This document shows positions 1-10,100 of a stretch of 64,000 nt of DNA, one piece after another. Location of the stretch: positions 83,184 through 147,183 of the forward strand of contig JBEHXT010000015.1 of the NCBI GenBank assembly GCA_048498555.1. The letters run 5' to 3'. The position numbers and the translations under genes were made by a program. The notes beneath the pieces are model-generated. The model was not told the DNA's origin and made no database searches. It saw nothing but the letters and a program-made list of their open reading frames with translations. This DNA is from Danxiaibacter sp048498555. Its GTDB lineage: Bacteria > Bacteroidota > Bacteroidia > Chitinophagales > Chitinophagaceae. Position 1 is the stretch's first letter; each line of letters opens with the position of its first letter.

Positions 1-80
1 TACTGGTAACGCCTATTATCTTTTTGATGAGCAAAGAATATGAACTGAGGAAATACGGGAAGATCTTGCAAGTCGGCTAA
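1..80 (+). CDS. C-terminal end of a probable heavy-metal RND efflux pump (CusA/CzcA type), cut by the window edge
   Basis: An open frame enters from the left edge (codons start at base 3) and stops at TAA 78-80. The 25 visible residues include LVTPIIFLM, a hydrophobic end of a last membrane helix, followed by a basic tail SKEYELRKYGK. That fits the cytoplasmic tail of an inner-membrane RND pump. The inference to CusA rests mainly on the neighbours: a TolC-like channel and two CusB-like adaptors follow on the same strand. The rest of the gene lies outside the window, so the family cannot be confirmed here. Confidence 0.5.
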   Translation, partial: LVTPIIFLMSKEYELRKYGKILQVG

Positions 81-88
81 TAATTGAA

Positions 89-160
89 AATGTGCGAATA
101 TGCGAATGTGTGAATTTGTAAATCTGCGAATGTGCCAATGAGCAAGTTTGCAAATTGACA
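89..160. repeat. Octad array (AATGTGCG type), 9 units
   Basis: Nine consecutive 8-nt units in register, such as AATGTGCG, AATATGCG and AATGTGTG, degenerating into AATTGACA at the end. It lies just after the stop of the partial RND gene. It belongs to the same word family as the octad arrays at 18698, 24096, 25069, 26919, 30389, 43887 and 44073. Confidence 0.75.
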
Positions 161-248
161 ATCAGAAATTATAAAATCAGACATCAGCGATCCTGTTAAT
201 CAATCAATCCAATAAATCCCGATCCAGACAAATCAAATAACTCCAAAT

Positions 249-1493
249 ATGAAATATATCATTCTCATATCATTCCTCTTCCTTATGTTGGGTGCACACT
301 CCCAATCGCGGATGAGCCTTGATGAAATACTACAGGCAGTGCAGGATCATCATCCTTCTGTAAAGATGTTTGATGCAGAAGTTCAATCTATGGATGCGGC
401 TGCCAAAGGCGCTAAGAGCTGGATGCCGCCGGAAGTGGGTACTGGCTTATGGATGGTGCCATACAATACCTCGTTATGGAAGAAACAGCCCGATGGCATG
501 AACGGCATGGGGCAATACATGGTATCAGCACAGCAAATGTTTCCAAATAAAAAAGAACAGCAGGCGAATGCTCAATACATGCAGGCGATGTCATCGGTGA
601 CTAAAGAGAGTAAAGAAGAAATATTGAATGAATTATACGCTTCCGCAAAATCTTCTTTTTACGCGTGGCTGATATTACAAAAGAAACTCAAGGTACTGGA
701 CGACAATGAGGATGTATTAAATTTTATGATCAGGAGCGCAGAGCTAAGATATAAGAACGGTTTAGGTAAGATAAATGCCTACTACAAGGCCAAGGCTGCG
801 ATCGCAAAACTGGAGAGTGACCGTATTGCACTGCAAAATGATGTGCAACAACAAAAGGTATTGCTGAATACATTGATGAGCCGCGATAAAATGGCTGATT
901 TTTCGATTGATAGTTCTTATGTGTTAAAGGAATATGATTTTCATGACGACAACTATTTTATTCAATCAAGAAGTGATATAAAAGCGGTAGAAAAGAATAT
1001 TGATTTGGCGAACCTGCAACAGAACCTTGAAAAGTCAAAGCTGAAACCTCAATTCGGAGTGAAGTACGAGCATATGTTTGGTTTTGGCGGTATCCCAATG
1101 CAATACAGCCTTATGGCAATGATGAAACTGCCGATAGCTGGATGGTCATCAAAAATGTATAAAGCAAATGTGGAAAGCCTTAAATGGAAAGCTGAATCAT
1201 TAGAGCAGCAAAAGCAGATGATGGTGAATGAAGCTTCAGGTATGTCTAATGGTATGTTGGCCGCAATAAAGAGTAAAAAACGGCAAGTGCTTTTATACGA
1301 GCAAAATATTATGCCTGCGGTACAAAAGAATTTTCAAAGTATGCAGCTGGCCTACGAACAAAATACAGAAGAATTGTTTGAGTTATTTGATGCGTGGGAA
1401 ACGATGAACATGACAAGGATGGAATACCTGGATCAATTGCAGGAACTACTTGCAATGCAGGTTACTCTGGAGAAGGTGCTGCAGCAGAAATGA
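249..1493 (+). CDS. TolC-family outer-membrane efflux protein (CusC-like)
   Basis: A 414-residue protein with an N-terminal signal peptide (hydrophobic residues 3-16, then AHSQS). The mature part is rich in long amphipathic helices with heptad Leu/Ala and coiled-coil character (roughly 100-250 and 300-410), as in the outer membrane efflux protein family. It would form the trimeric channel through which the RND pump and its adaptors expel metal ions. The protein is slightly shorter than many TolC homologues. Gene order pump, channel, adaptor, adaptor suggests one operon. The spacer to the next gene is long (248 bp) and filled with heptad repeats. Confidence 0.85.
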   Translation: MKYIILISFLFLMLGAHSQSRMSLDEILQAVQDHHPSVKMFDAEVQSMDAAAKGAKSWMPPEVGTGLWMVPYNTSLWKKQPDGMNGMGQYMVSAQQMFPNKKEQQANAQYMQAMSSVTKESKEEILNELYASAKSSFYAWLILQKKLKVLDDNEDVLNFMIRSAELRYKNGLGKINAYYKAKAAIAKLESDRIALQNDVQQQKVLLNTLMSRDKMADFSIDSSYVLKEYDFHDDNYFIQSRSDIKAVEKNIDLANLQQNLEKSKLKPQFGVKYEHMFGFGGIPMQYSLMAMMKLPIAGWSSKMYKANVESLKWKAESLEQQKQMMVNEASGMSNGMLAAIKSKKRQVLLYEQNIMPAVQKNFQSMQLAYEQNTEELFELFDAWETMNMTRMEYLDQLQELLAMQVTLEKVLQQK

Positions 1494-1498
1494 TGACG

Positions 1499-1624
1499 AG
1501 GTGTGAGGTATCAGGTATCAGGTGTAAGGTTTGAGGTAGAAGATATAAGGCATAATGTGTAAGATAGGTTGTGTAAGGTTTCAGGCGTAAGGCGTAAGGT
1601 GTAAGGTGTAAGGTGTAAGGTGGT
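1499..1624. repeat. Heptad array (AGGTGTA type), 18 units in perfect register
   Basis: Eighteen consecutive 7-nt units with no phase slip, mainly AGGTGTA, AGGTATC, AGGCGTA and AGGCATA. It begins 6 nt after the stop codon of the TolC-like gene. Variation within units is mostly transitions. The array at 1657-1719 carries complementary words (CCTGATA), so the two could pair as a long imperfect hairpin in RNA or single-stranded DNA. Confidence 0.85.
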
Positions 1625-1656
1625 AGATGCAATTTACCCTGCCTGTATATTATATA

Positions 1657-1719
1657 GTTGATGGCTCATAGCTCATAGCTGATGGCTCATAGCTGATACC
1701 TGATACCTGAAACCTCAAT
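1657..1719. repeat. Heptad array (GCTCATA to CCTGATA type), 9 units
   Basis: Nine units in 7-nt register: GCTCATA and GCTGATG variants grade into CCTGATA and CCTGAAA. The second half is the reverse complement of the AGGTATC words at 1499-1624, giving opposed arms in one spacer. It ends about 22 nt before the next start codon. Confidence 0.75.
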
Positions 1720-1741
1720 ACATACTTTTAAAAAAAATAAA

Positions 1742-2977
1742 ATGAAGTATCTCGTAATAAGTTTAATGGTTCTGTTGGCGGCATGTAATGGCCAGCAACA
1801 CAATCATGCCGTAGAAAAAACGCAGCAGGCGCAGGAGGAAGTATATACTTGCCCCATGCATCCGGAGATAATTGAGCATAAGCCGGGCAGTTGTCCCATT
1901 TGCGGTATGGCATTGGTTAAGAAAGAATTTACCAGCCACGAAAAAGTGGATGTAGATCTCGCTACGCTGCTCAAGCCTACCAACAGCTATGTGCTCTCTA
2001 CAATTGCATCAACAACTATTCAGAAAGAACAAAAAGGCATAGCGATTAAAGCCCTTGGTTCGATAGACTATGATACGCGTATGGTGAATGTAATTTCTTC
2101 GCGGGTATCAGGAAGGATTGAAAAATTATATGTGAAGTATCGTTTCCAGCATATACATAAGGGTGACAAGGTTATGGACATTTACAGCCCTGAATTGGTT
2201 ACCACGCAGCAGAATCTCCTTTTTATTTTAAAGAATGATGCTGAAAATAATAACCTGCTTCAGGCTGCAAAAGAGAAACTGTTGTTGTTGGGAATGAGTG
2301 CACAGCAATTGGAACAGGTCGTGAAGACGAAACAGGTAGCCATGCGTATCACTGTGTATAGCAATTATACGGGGCATATACATGAAGCAGGAATGATGAA
2401 TGAAGCGGGCGCCGCAACAGAGCGGATGGACCTGGCAAAGATTACGGAAGAACTGGCTATAAAAGAAGGCATGTATGTGGAAAGGGGAAAAGCTATTTTT
2501 AAAATTTACAACACAGATAACAGCTGGGCAGTATTGAATATTTATGCGGCTGAAGCTCCATTGGTTAAAACCGGTATGTCCGTCACGGTAACGCCGGAAA
2601 CGAATCCTGCAAAATCGTTCAAGGGCACGATTGGGTTTATAGAGCCTTTTTTTCGTAAAGAAGATAAGACGGTAACTGCCAGGGTATATTTCAACAACGC
2701 CTCATTACAAATACCCATCGGTAGCCAGGTTACTGCATCTGTGAATGTTACCAGTGAGACGCTCGATTGGTTGCCTAAAGATGCAGTGTTATCGTTGGGA
2801 TTGAACAAGGTTGTGTTTTTGAAAGAAGATGGCCTTTTTAAAGTCCATCCTGTGCAAACAGGTATAGATATAAATGGATTTGTTCAAATTACAGGTGGCC
2901 TCAACGCTGCCGATAGCGTTGCTGCCAATGCACAGTATTTAATGGACAGTGAAAGCTTTGTGAAACAAGGAAAGTGA
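1742..2977 (+). CDS. RND efflux periplasmic adaptor with heavy-metal-binding domain (CusB-like), lipoprotein
   Basis: A 411-residue membrane-fusion protein. The N-terminus MKYLVISLMVLLAAC is a lipoprotein signal with Cys15 as the lipidation site. Residues 35-59 form a short metal-binding domain with YTCPMHPE and CPICGM, a pattern found at the front of many CusB-type adaptors and copper ATPases. The remainder shows barrel-sandwich and beta-barrel segments (VSSRVSGRIEKLYVK near 110-125, later GSQVTASV) and a helical hairpin region around 150-200. It should link the inner-membrane pump to the TolC channel and hand over Cu(I), Ag(I) or a similar ion. The substrate is inferred. Confidence 0.85.
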   Translation: MKYLVISLMVLLAACNGQQHNHAVEKTQQAQEEVYTCPMHPEIIEHKPGSCPICGMALVKKEFTSHEKVDVDLATLLKPTNSYVLSTIASTTIQKEQKGIAIKALGSIDYDTRMVNVISSRVSGRIEKLYVKYRFQHIHKGDKVMDIYSPELVTTQQNLLFILKNDAENNNLLQAAKEKLLLLGMSAQQLEQVVKTKQVAMRITVYSNYTGHIHEAGMMNEAGAATERMDLAKITEELAIKEGMYVERGKAIFKIYNTDNSWAVLNIYAAEAPLVKTGMSVTVTPETNPAKSFKGTIGFIEPFFRKEDKTVTARVYFNNASLQIPIGSQVTASVNVTSETLDWLPKDAVLSLGLNKVVFLKEDGLFKVHPVQTGIDINGFVQITGGLNAADSVAANAQYLMDSESFVKQGK

Positions 2978-2984
2978 GGGAAGC

Positions 2985-3012
2985 AGTATGTACGATGTTA
3001 GATGTTAGATGT
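2985..3012. repeat. Short heptad run ending in ATGT, 4 units
   Basis: Four 7-nt units each ending ATGT (AGTATGT, ACGATGT, TAGATGT twice), 8 nt after the stop codon of the first adaptor. It is short, but agrees in period and placement with the longer arrays. Confidence 0.45.
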
Positions 3013-3105
3013 GGGACGCCGTGGTGTTTTATCTTATTTCTGACAGCAGATTACCGACGGTCGACATGAACCTAATACTCGATGCCTGGCGCTTAAAATA
3101 AATTT

Positions 3106-4272
3106 ATGAAACAAATTATTATAGCAGCATTACTCAGTTTAACGATTATTAGCTGTGGTATAAAAAATGAAAAAGCTGCCGTTGCAGATGATGTATACTA
3201 TACCTGTTCTATGGATCCTCAAGTTGTGGAAGCCAAGCCGGGTAAGTGTCCTATTTGCCACATGGAACTGACGCCTGTATCAAAAAAAATACAGGAGGCA
3301 GCGAATGAAATTCAATTGAGCCCGGAGCAAATATTACTTGGAAATATTCATGTGGATACTTTAAGGAACGGAATGTTTAATGACAAGACTATATTGACCG
3401 GTACGCTCACTTTCAATGAGCTTACAACCAATGCTATAAGTGCGAGGGTAGGAGGGCGTATCGAAAAATTATATTTTAAAAATCTTGGTGACAAAATTGC
3501 AAAGGGCGATAAATTGGTTGATCTATACAGCGAAGAGTTAAACAATGCTAAACAGGAATTTTTGCTTGCTGTTGAAAAGCAGAGCAAGCTTGGCAATACG
3601 TTGATAGATTATAAAAGCCTTGTAGAAAGTGCCCGAAACAAACTGGTGCTGTGGGGAATGCCAGATTCGCAGATTGAGATGCTAAAAACGTCAGGTAAAA
3701 GTTCTGTGCTTACAACTTTTTATGCAGTGGCTTCCGGAACTGTTACCGAATTGCCGGTAAAGGAAGGTGAATATGTGATGGAAGGTAGCACTGTTGTAAA
3801 GCTTGCAGATCTTTCCACGCTATGGGCTGAAGCGCAGGTGTATACTTCGCGGCTTTCACTTCTGAATACAAACGCGGTGGCTTTAGTACAGGTGCCCGAT
3901 GTTCAGGGGAGAATACTCACCGGTAAAATTGAATTTGTAAATCCTGAGATAAACCCCGACACACGTATCAACCTCATTCGCATCAATGTTCCAAACAAAG
4001 ATGGATCGCTTAAGCCGGGAATGCCTGTTTATGTAACGATTCAGGATCCTCCACAAAAAATGTTGAGCCTTCCTGTTGATGCAGTTTTGCGCGATGGAAA
4101 GAAAGCTGTTGTTTGGACACAAATTTCTGCCAATAAGTTTATGAGTAAAATGGTAGAAACTGGCCGCGAAGCGGAAGGAATGATTGAAATTACATCTGGC
4201 CTGCAGGATGGTGATGCTGTAGTGATCAGTGGAGCATATTTGCTGCAGAGTGAAAATGTATTCAGAAAATGA
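3106..4272 (+). CDS. Second RND efflux periplasmic adaptor with heavy-metal-binding domain, lipoprotein
   Basis: A 388-residue protein paralogous to its upstream neighbour. The lipobox is IISC with Cys17. The metal-binding segment (residues 31-55) reads YYTCSMDPQ and CPICHMEL, so the His of the usual CPMHPE is replaced by Asp and the CGM by CHM. The following RIEKLYFKNLGDKI and SLKPGMPVYVTI segments are typical membrane-fusion protein elements. Two adaptors in a row could form a mixed hexamer or serve different metals; that is inference. The altered metal ligands are seen directly. Confidence 0.85.
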   Translation: MKQIIIAALLSLTIISCGIKNEKAAVADDVYYTCSMDPQVVEAKPGKCPICHMELTPVSKKIQEAANEIQLSPEQILLGNIHVDTLRNGMFNDKTILTGTLTFNELTTNAISARVGGRIEKLYFKNLGDKIAKGDKLVDLYSEELNNAKQEFLLAVEKQSKLGNTLIDYKSLVESARNKLVLWGMPDSQIEMLKTSGKSSVLTTFYAVASGTVTELPVKEGEYVMEGSTVVKLADLSTLWAEAQVYTSRLSLLNTNAVALVQVPDVQGRILTGKIEFVNPEINPDTRINLIRINVPNKDGSLKPGMPVYVTIQDPPQKMLSLPVDAVLRDGKKAVVWTQISANKFMSKMVETGREAEGMIEITSGLQDGDAVVISGAYLLQSENVFRK

Positions 4273-4314
4273 CCGCAGATTTCGTTATTTTGATTAGACT
4301 TAAATAACGTTGCT

Positions 4315-5361
4315 ATGCTGCATTCTAAAATTGCCGGAATAGGCATGTACGTTCCAAAGAATGTATATACCAATAATGATCTCGCCCAATTAATGGATAC
4401 CAGTGATGAATGGATACAGGAGCGAACAGGAATCCAGGAACGCCGGTACGCAGACCGAACAGGAGAAACGACCGCCACAATGGGCGTGGAGGCGGCTAAA
4501 GTAGCCATATCACGCGCCGGTATTACACCTAATGATATCGATTTTATTGTGTTTGCAACCTTAAGCCCGGATTACTATTTCCCGGGATGCGGTGTATTGG
4601 TTCAACGAGCTTTACAAATAAAAGAAGTAGGTGCGCTTGATGTCCGCAACCAATGTAGTGGCTTTGTTTATGCGTTAAGTGTGGCAGATCAGTTTGTTAA
4701 AACAGGCATGTATAAAAATGTGCTCGTGATTGGAAGTGAAAAACATTCATTTGGCCTGGATTATACCACCCGCGGCAGGAATGTCAGCGTGATTTTTGGC
4801 GATGGCGCTGGTGCAGTTGTACTACAGCCTTCGGAAAACGGAGAAGGTATTTTAAGTACGCATTTGCATAGTGATGGTAATGATGCTGAATTGCTTGCGA
4901 TGTACAACCCCGGCACGCATGCCAATCATTGGATGGAGAAAAAGCTGGCAGATTTTGATGATGCTTCAGTAGGCGAAATGTTCATGAGCCATGCAATGAT
5001 AGACAATGCGCAAAATTTTCCCTATATGGATGGGCCTGCTGTTTTTAAAAAGGCAGTAGTTAAATTTCCGGAAGTGATTATGGAAGCGCTTGCTGCAAAT
5101 AATCTAAAGCCTTCAGACATCAACATGCTTATACCGCACCAGGCCAATTTGCGCATTGCTCAATTTGTACAGCAATCACTCGGGTTAAGCGCGGATCAGG
5201 TCTATAACAATATTCAAAAATATGGGAACACTACTGCTGCATCTATTCCCATTGCCCTGTGTGAAGCCTGGGAGAAAGGCAAAATCAATAATGGCGATCT
5301 TGTTTGCCTGGCTGCATTTGGCAGCGGTTTTACATGGGCAAGCGCTCTTTTAAAATGGTAG
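4315..5361 (+). CDS. fabH: 3-oxoacyl-[acyl-carrier-protein] synthase III (KAS III)
   Basis: A 348-residue thiolase-fold condensing enzyme that joins an acyl-CoA primer to malonyl-ACP to begin fatty-acid synthesis in the cytoplasm. The catalytic triad is visible: Cys114 in RNQCSGF, His275 in IPHQAN and Asn305 in YGNTTAAS. The motif GDGAGAVVL is also typical. It carries a longer insert around 195-240 (MYNPGTHANHW) than the E. coli enzyme. Some Bacteroidota paralogues work in other pathways (flexirubin or lipid heads), and because no other fab genes are adjacent that alternative stays open. A near -7 box (TTATTTTG) lies about 22 nt upstream. Confidence 0.88.
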   Translation: MLHSKIAGIGMYVPKNVYTNNDLAQLMDTSDEWIQERTGIQERRYADRTGETTATMGVEAAKVAISRAGITPNDIDFIVFATLSPDYYFPGCGVLVQRALQIKEVGALDVRNQCSGFVYALSVADQFVKTGMYKNVLVIGSEKHSFGLDYTTRGRNVSVIFGDGAGAVVLQPSENGEGILSTHLHSDGNDAELLAMYNPGTHANHWMEKKLADFDDASVGEMFMSHAMIDNAQNFPYMDGPAVFKKAVVKFPEVIMEALAANNLKPSDINMLIPHQANLRIAQFVQQSLGLSADQVYNNIQKYGNTTAASIPIALCEAWEKGKINNGDLVCLAAFGSGFTWASALLKW

Positions 5362-5401
5362 GTGTTAAATGATTTTTTGGTGCGGCCTTCATGCCATATA
5401 A

Positions 5402-6028
5402 TTACTTCAACCGGGCGCCCGCTTTTTTTAGTGCTTTAAGAGCCTGACTCAGCAAATTTCTGGCAGCCTGGTAATTTATTTGCATAATGTAGCTAATCTC
5501 ATCATAATGCATATTGCGATAAAATTTCAGGTATATAATTTCACGTTGCCTGGGCGTTAATGTGTCTAAAAGTTCGCTGACAAAACTTGCTTTTTCCCTT
5601 TCACTTTCTTCCTCAACCAATAATGTTTCTTTATTTATATCGAATGGAATGTCAAACACAACTGCGTCCTGAATCATCATTCCTTTCTTGGCCGCTATTT
5701 TTTTATACAGTTTGTATTGCAGCGATTTAAATAGATAAGCTCTAGGCGATTGAATTTCTGAAGCCTTGTTGTTCCATAGTTCAAGAAACAATTCTTGTAT
5801 AGTGTCTTCCAGCAGATTTTTATCCTGAACAATTTTGTAGCCATAGAGGTAAAGCTGTGGGTAATAGTTGTGGAACACCTCCCGGAAAGATACTGAGTTT
5901 CCGGATTGCAGGATTAATGTTTCACAGGTGTTTCGTTGCGTAGTATCTTCTGCCAATTTGCAGATTTTTAGTATTCTATAGGAAAGATAAGCCAATCTGT
6001 AAAAATTACATAGCCAGAGTTGCCCCAC
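5402..6028 (-). CDS. ECF-type RNA polymerase sigma factor (sigma-70 family, Bacteroidetes expansion)
   Basis: Sigma region 2 is visible in FREVFHNYYPQLYLYGYKIV...LLEDTIQELFLELW and region 4 in LDTLTPRQREIIYLKFYRNMHYDEISYIM, so the protein should bind core RNA polymerase and direct it to the outer-membrane uptake genes alongside. The start is uncertain: the longest frame opens with GTG at 6028, but a TTG at 5953 (LAEDTTQ) would give a more usual length of about 183 residues. It is divergent from the FecR gene, whereas such pairs are more often on the same strand. The anti-sigma is presumably that FecR protein. Confidence 0.85.
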   Translation of the reverse strand: MGQLWLCNFYRLAYLSYRILKICKLAEDTTQRNTCETLILQSGNSVSFREVFHNYYPQLYLYGYKIVQDKNLLEDTIQELFLELWNNKASEIQSPRAYLFKSLQYKLYKKIAAKKGMMIQDAVVFDIPFDINKETLLVEEESEREKASFVSELLDTLTPRQREIIYLKFYRNMHYDEISYIMQINYQAARNLLSQALKALKKAGARLK

Positions 6029-6121
6029 AAACAGGCAATAAGATTAAAAAAGAATTAAATCGGGAAAAAACCATTACAAAAGAATAATGCAGAACACTAC
6101 TATATAAACTGTTGCAACTAA

Positions 6122-7105
6122 ATGGAAAATGACTACCTGTCTCCTGAAGAGTTTTTATGTGATGAATCTTTTATTGATTGGATCAAAAGCTCCGATTCTA
6201 ACAATGCAGGCAGATGGGAACAATGGATTGAAAAAAATCCAGGTAAACAACATTTAGTAGATGAGGCCTTTGAATTATATAAGATCCTTTATGTAAAGGA
6301 GTTTTTGAGACCGGAACAACTGCTGTCAGCCGAAGAAAAAATATTAGAAACAATTGAACCTGCTGAGCCAGAAGTAAAGGTATTTAGCATTCGCCGGTGG
6401 ATGGTTGCCGCAGCTGTTGCCGCAATATTTGTGGCGGCTGCGCTAATGTTCAATCGTGGTAGCAGGCAGGAAAAAATTGAGTCGCATTTTGGAGAGATAG
6501 TGAAAAATATCTTGCCGGACGGGTCGGAAGTAATGCTGAATGCGAATAGCAGAGTGAGGTATAACCCAGGTTGGGATTCTACGATGGAAAGAGAGGTTTG
6601 GATAGAGGGTGAGGCTTTTTTTCATGTAGCAAAAATGGCAAAGCATAAACGTTTTATAGTACACACAGACAGGTTTGATGTAGTAGTTACCGGTACCCAA
6701 TTTAGTGTAGTAAATAAAGCAGAAGTGTCTAATGTAGTGCTTAAAGAGGGAAGTGTTACTGTTGAAGCCAAAAATGGAAAGGTTGTTTACATGCGTCCCG
6801 GAGATTTCATTGAACTGAGAGATGATGCGTTAACACAAAAAAAAGTAACGGCTGAACAAGCACTGGCCTGGATGGAAGACAAATTATTTTTTGATCAAAC
6901 CCCGCTGGCAGAAGTTATAAAAGTTATATCTGAACATTATGGTGTTGCAATTGAGCTCGCAGATACAGGCCTGTCTGCAGAAACAATAAGCGGCGTCATC
7001 CCCAACAACAACCTCGATACGGTATTAAAAGCTTTAGGTGCCGTGTCGGACTTATCTATAGAACGTAAAGGAAACCATGTTCTATTGACAAGGAACAATC
7101 ACTAG
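6122..7105 (+). CDS. FecR-family anti-sigma factor / transmembrane sensor
   Basis: A 327-residue protein. The cytoplasmic part (1-90) would hold the sigma factor, a single membrane helix spans about 92-110 (WMVAAAVAAIFVAAALMF), and a periplasmic FecR domain follows (IVKNILPDGSEVMLNANSRVRY to MRPGDFIEL). The C-terminal module from about 258 (LFFDQTPLAEVIKVISEHYGV) is the DUF4974 type found in Bacteroidota FecR proteins. It would release the sigma factor when the STN domain of the SusC receptor signals ligand. It sits between its sigma factor and the receptor, 39 bp before the latter. Confidence 0.9.
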   Translation: MENDYLSPEEFLCDESFIDWIKSSDSNNAGRWEQWIEKNPGKQHLVDEAFELYKILYVKEFLRPEQLLSAEEKILETIEPAEPEVKVFSIRRWMVAAAVAAIFVAAALMFNRGSRQEKIESHFGEIVKNILPDGSEVMLNANSRVRYNPGWDSTMEREVWIEGEAFFHVAKMAKHKRFIVHTDRFDVVVTGTQFSVVNKAEVSNVVLKEGSVTVEAKNGKVVYMRPGDFIELRDDALTQKKVTAEQALAWMEDKLFFDQTPLAEVIKVISEHYGVAIELADTGLSAETISGVIPNNNLDTVLKALGAVSDLSIERKGNHVLLTRNNH

Positions 7106-7144
7106 AGCTGACTGACTAATTACAAACATCCAAAACATCTGGCT

Positions 7145-10100
7145 ATGATAAGCAAAACACAGAGAATTCTGGTGTGTTGCTGCATGCTTGTTGCATTCGC
7201 TGTTTGCTCTACAGTATGTGCGCAAACTTCTTCTGACCGCGCAGTATATGCAATAAATAAAAAGGCATGGCACAACACATCTTCAGCAACTGAGTACGAG
7301 CAATCCGGCCGCAACAAGAATGAAGAAAAACTATCTGTTCTGCAAGCCCTCAATCAATTGAACAAGAGCAAAGGCGTTTATTTTCTTGTGGCAGACAAAT
7401 CTTTGCAGAACATCAAAGTATCTCCAGTTAAGAACATGCAGGATGACGCTGAGACCATTCTTACCGAGCTGCTAAAGGGCACTGCTCTTACCTTCAAAAA
7501 GATAGATGAGAAAACCTACGTGATCATCAGGTCCAAAGAAAAAACAGATTCACTAAACGATGTGTCTGGCTATTATACTGTTAGCACTACACAATATGCT
7601 TATGATGCAAAACCTCCACAGCAGAAGATAACAGGAAAAGTAACAAACACAGCCGGTGATCCGCTTGCAAGCGTAAGCATTGTTATACAAGGCAAATCAA
7701 AGGGTACAAATACCGATAGTAAAGGCCAGTATTCAATTGATGCAACCAAAGGTGAGGTGCTGGTTTTTAGTTTTGTAGGATTTGCAACAAAACAAATTAC
7801 ACTTGGAGATGAAACTGAGTTAAATGTTGTGCTCTCCGAATCTCAAACAACATTGAATGACGTTGTTGTTACAGCGCTTGGTATCCAGAAACAGGCGCGT
7901 TCATTAGGTTATTCAACAACTGAAGTAGATGGTTCGAAATTTACACAGGCGCGTGAAGTGAACATTGGTAATGCGCTCACCGGCCAGATTGCCGGTGTTA
8001 GTGTTGCAGGTGTAAGCACAGGCCCATATGGTAGCAGCAGGGTTATTATCCGCGGTAATGCATCTTTAACAGGTAACAACCAACCGCTGTATGTAATAGA
8101 CGGTGTGCCTTATGACAATAAGAACCAGGGCAACGCCGGGCAGTGGGGTGGTGCGGATTATGGAGATGGCTTGTCGAATATTAATCCCGACGATATTGAA
8201 ACCATGCAGGTATTGAAAGGTGTTGCAGCTACTGCATTGTATGGATACCGTGGTGGAAACGGCGCCATTCTTATTACAACTAAATCAGGAGCAAGATCTA
8301 AAGGTATCGGCGTTGAAGTCAACAATAATCTTACGCTAAGTAAAATATTTGATACAAGAGATATCCAATATGAATACGGGCAGGGCACGCAGGGAGTGAA
8401 ACCTATGGATATTGATGCTGCTAATGCTACTGCTGAATCTGCATGGGGTGCTAAAATAGATGGCTCCGATGCGGTTAACTTTCTAGGCGATAAATACAAA
8501 TACAACGCGTACAAGGATAATTACAAGAATTTTTATCAAACTGGCTTAACCAATCAAACTTCAGTCGCGTTGCTTGGAGGTAATGATAAAGGCCATTTTC
8601 GTTTGGGGCTATCCAATCTTTACCTCAATACAAATGTGCCTAATTCAAACATGAAGCAGCAGGGAATTAATTTCAATACTACATATAACATCACTCCAAA
8701 ATTGCAAATGACGCTTACTGCTAACTACATCTTTGAACAGGTAAAGAACAGAGCTTCATTTTCAGATGCACCGGGTAACTATGTGGCATCTTTAAATTTC
8801 CTTGCAAATACGTTTGATGTGCGCTGGCTTTCCCCACGCGTTGATGCAAACAAAAATGAATTATTGCCCGGCTCACAGGATATCTATTTTGAAAACCCCT
8901 ATTTTATTGCATACGATTTTGAGAATCAAACAAACCGTAACAGGTTAACTGGTGGTCTTACCATCAAATACAATATTCTTGATTGGTTGTATGTGCAGGG
9001 TCAGGTGACAAGGGATGGATTTAGCTTCGATACAAGAAGTGTAACTCCTAACGGCGTGCAATATTCAAACGCCGGTGGTGGTTCCATTAATATGTCGAAT
9101 ATTAATCAGCGCGAGTTGGATTGGCACGGTATGGTTGGTATGAACAAAAAGATCAACGAGAATTTTACCATCAACGCTAACGTCGGTGGGTACTCACAGG
9201 ATAACCAATGGAAGTCATACAGCGGCGGTGGCGGCCCATTCAACGTACCTTTCTTCTATAGCATCAGCAATGTTACCAGCAGGCCGTTCAATTATGGCTT
9301 TACACATTCAAGAGTTAACTCTGTTTATGGAAATGTGGACATAGGGTATAAGAACTTTTTATTTCTCACCGCTACAGCACGTAATGACTGGTTCTCAATG
9401 TTAAATCCTGCCAGCAACCATTACCTGTATCCGTCAATATCCGGAAGCTTTGTATTCTCAGATGCTTTTCATATGCCTGACTGGATCAACTTTGGTAAGT
9501 TGAGAGCATCTTACGCACAATCATCCAACACCGGTGCCGCTACTCCATATCAAACAGTGCTGACCTACGGCCTACAGGGTTATTCAATTGGTGGGCAGCC
9601 TGTTGGCTATGTAGTGAATGGCAGTATACCCAATCAGAATTTGAGGCCGGTAAAAATTCGTGAAGATGAAATAGGATTGAACATGCAATTCTTTAAAAGC
9701 AGGTTAGGATTTGATGTGGCAGTTTACAATAAGAAAACCACTGACGACATAGTGCCGGTTACAGTCAGTTCAACTTCAGGATATAATTCAAATACCATCA
9801 ATATCGGTCAACTGGAAAATAAAGGGATAGAAGTGCTGGTTACCGGTACTCCTGTAAAGACCAAGAATTTCACGTGGAATGTATCATTCAACTTTGCATA
9901 TAACGACAGTAAGGTGCTCGATCTGGGTGGTGTTTCAAGTCTTTCCTTAGATGTGCCGCGTTTTGGCGATAATGTTAGTATAAGCAATGTGGTAGGTATG
10001 TCATATGGTCAGATAATGGGCTATAAATATAAAAAAGATGATAAAGGGCAAAAGGTATATGATACATCAGGATTGCCATTGCGTTCAGATGATATCACGT

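Noticed and set aside
4041..4508. Minus-strand frame of 155 residues across the adaptor and fabH
   Set aside because: It lies opposite two well-supported genes and shows no family features.
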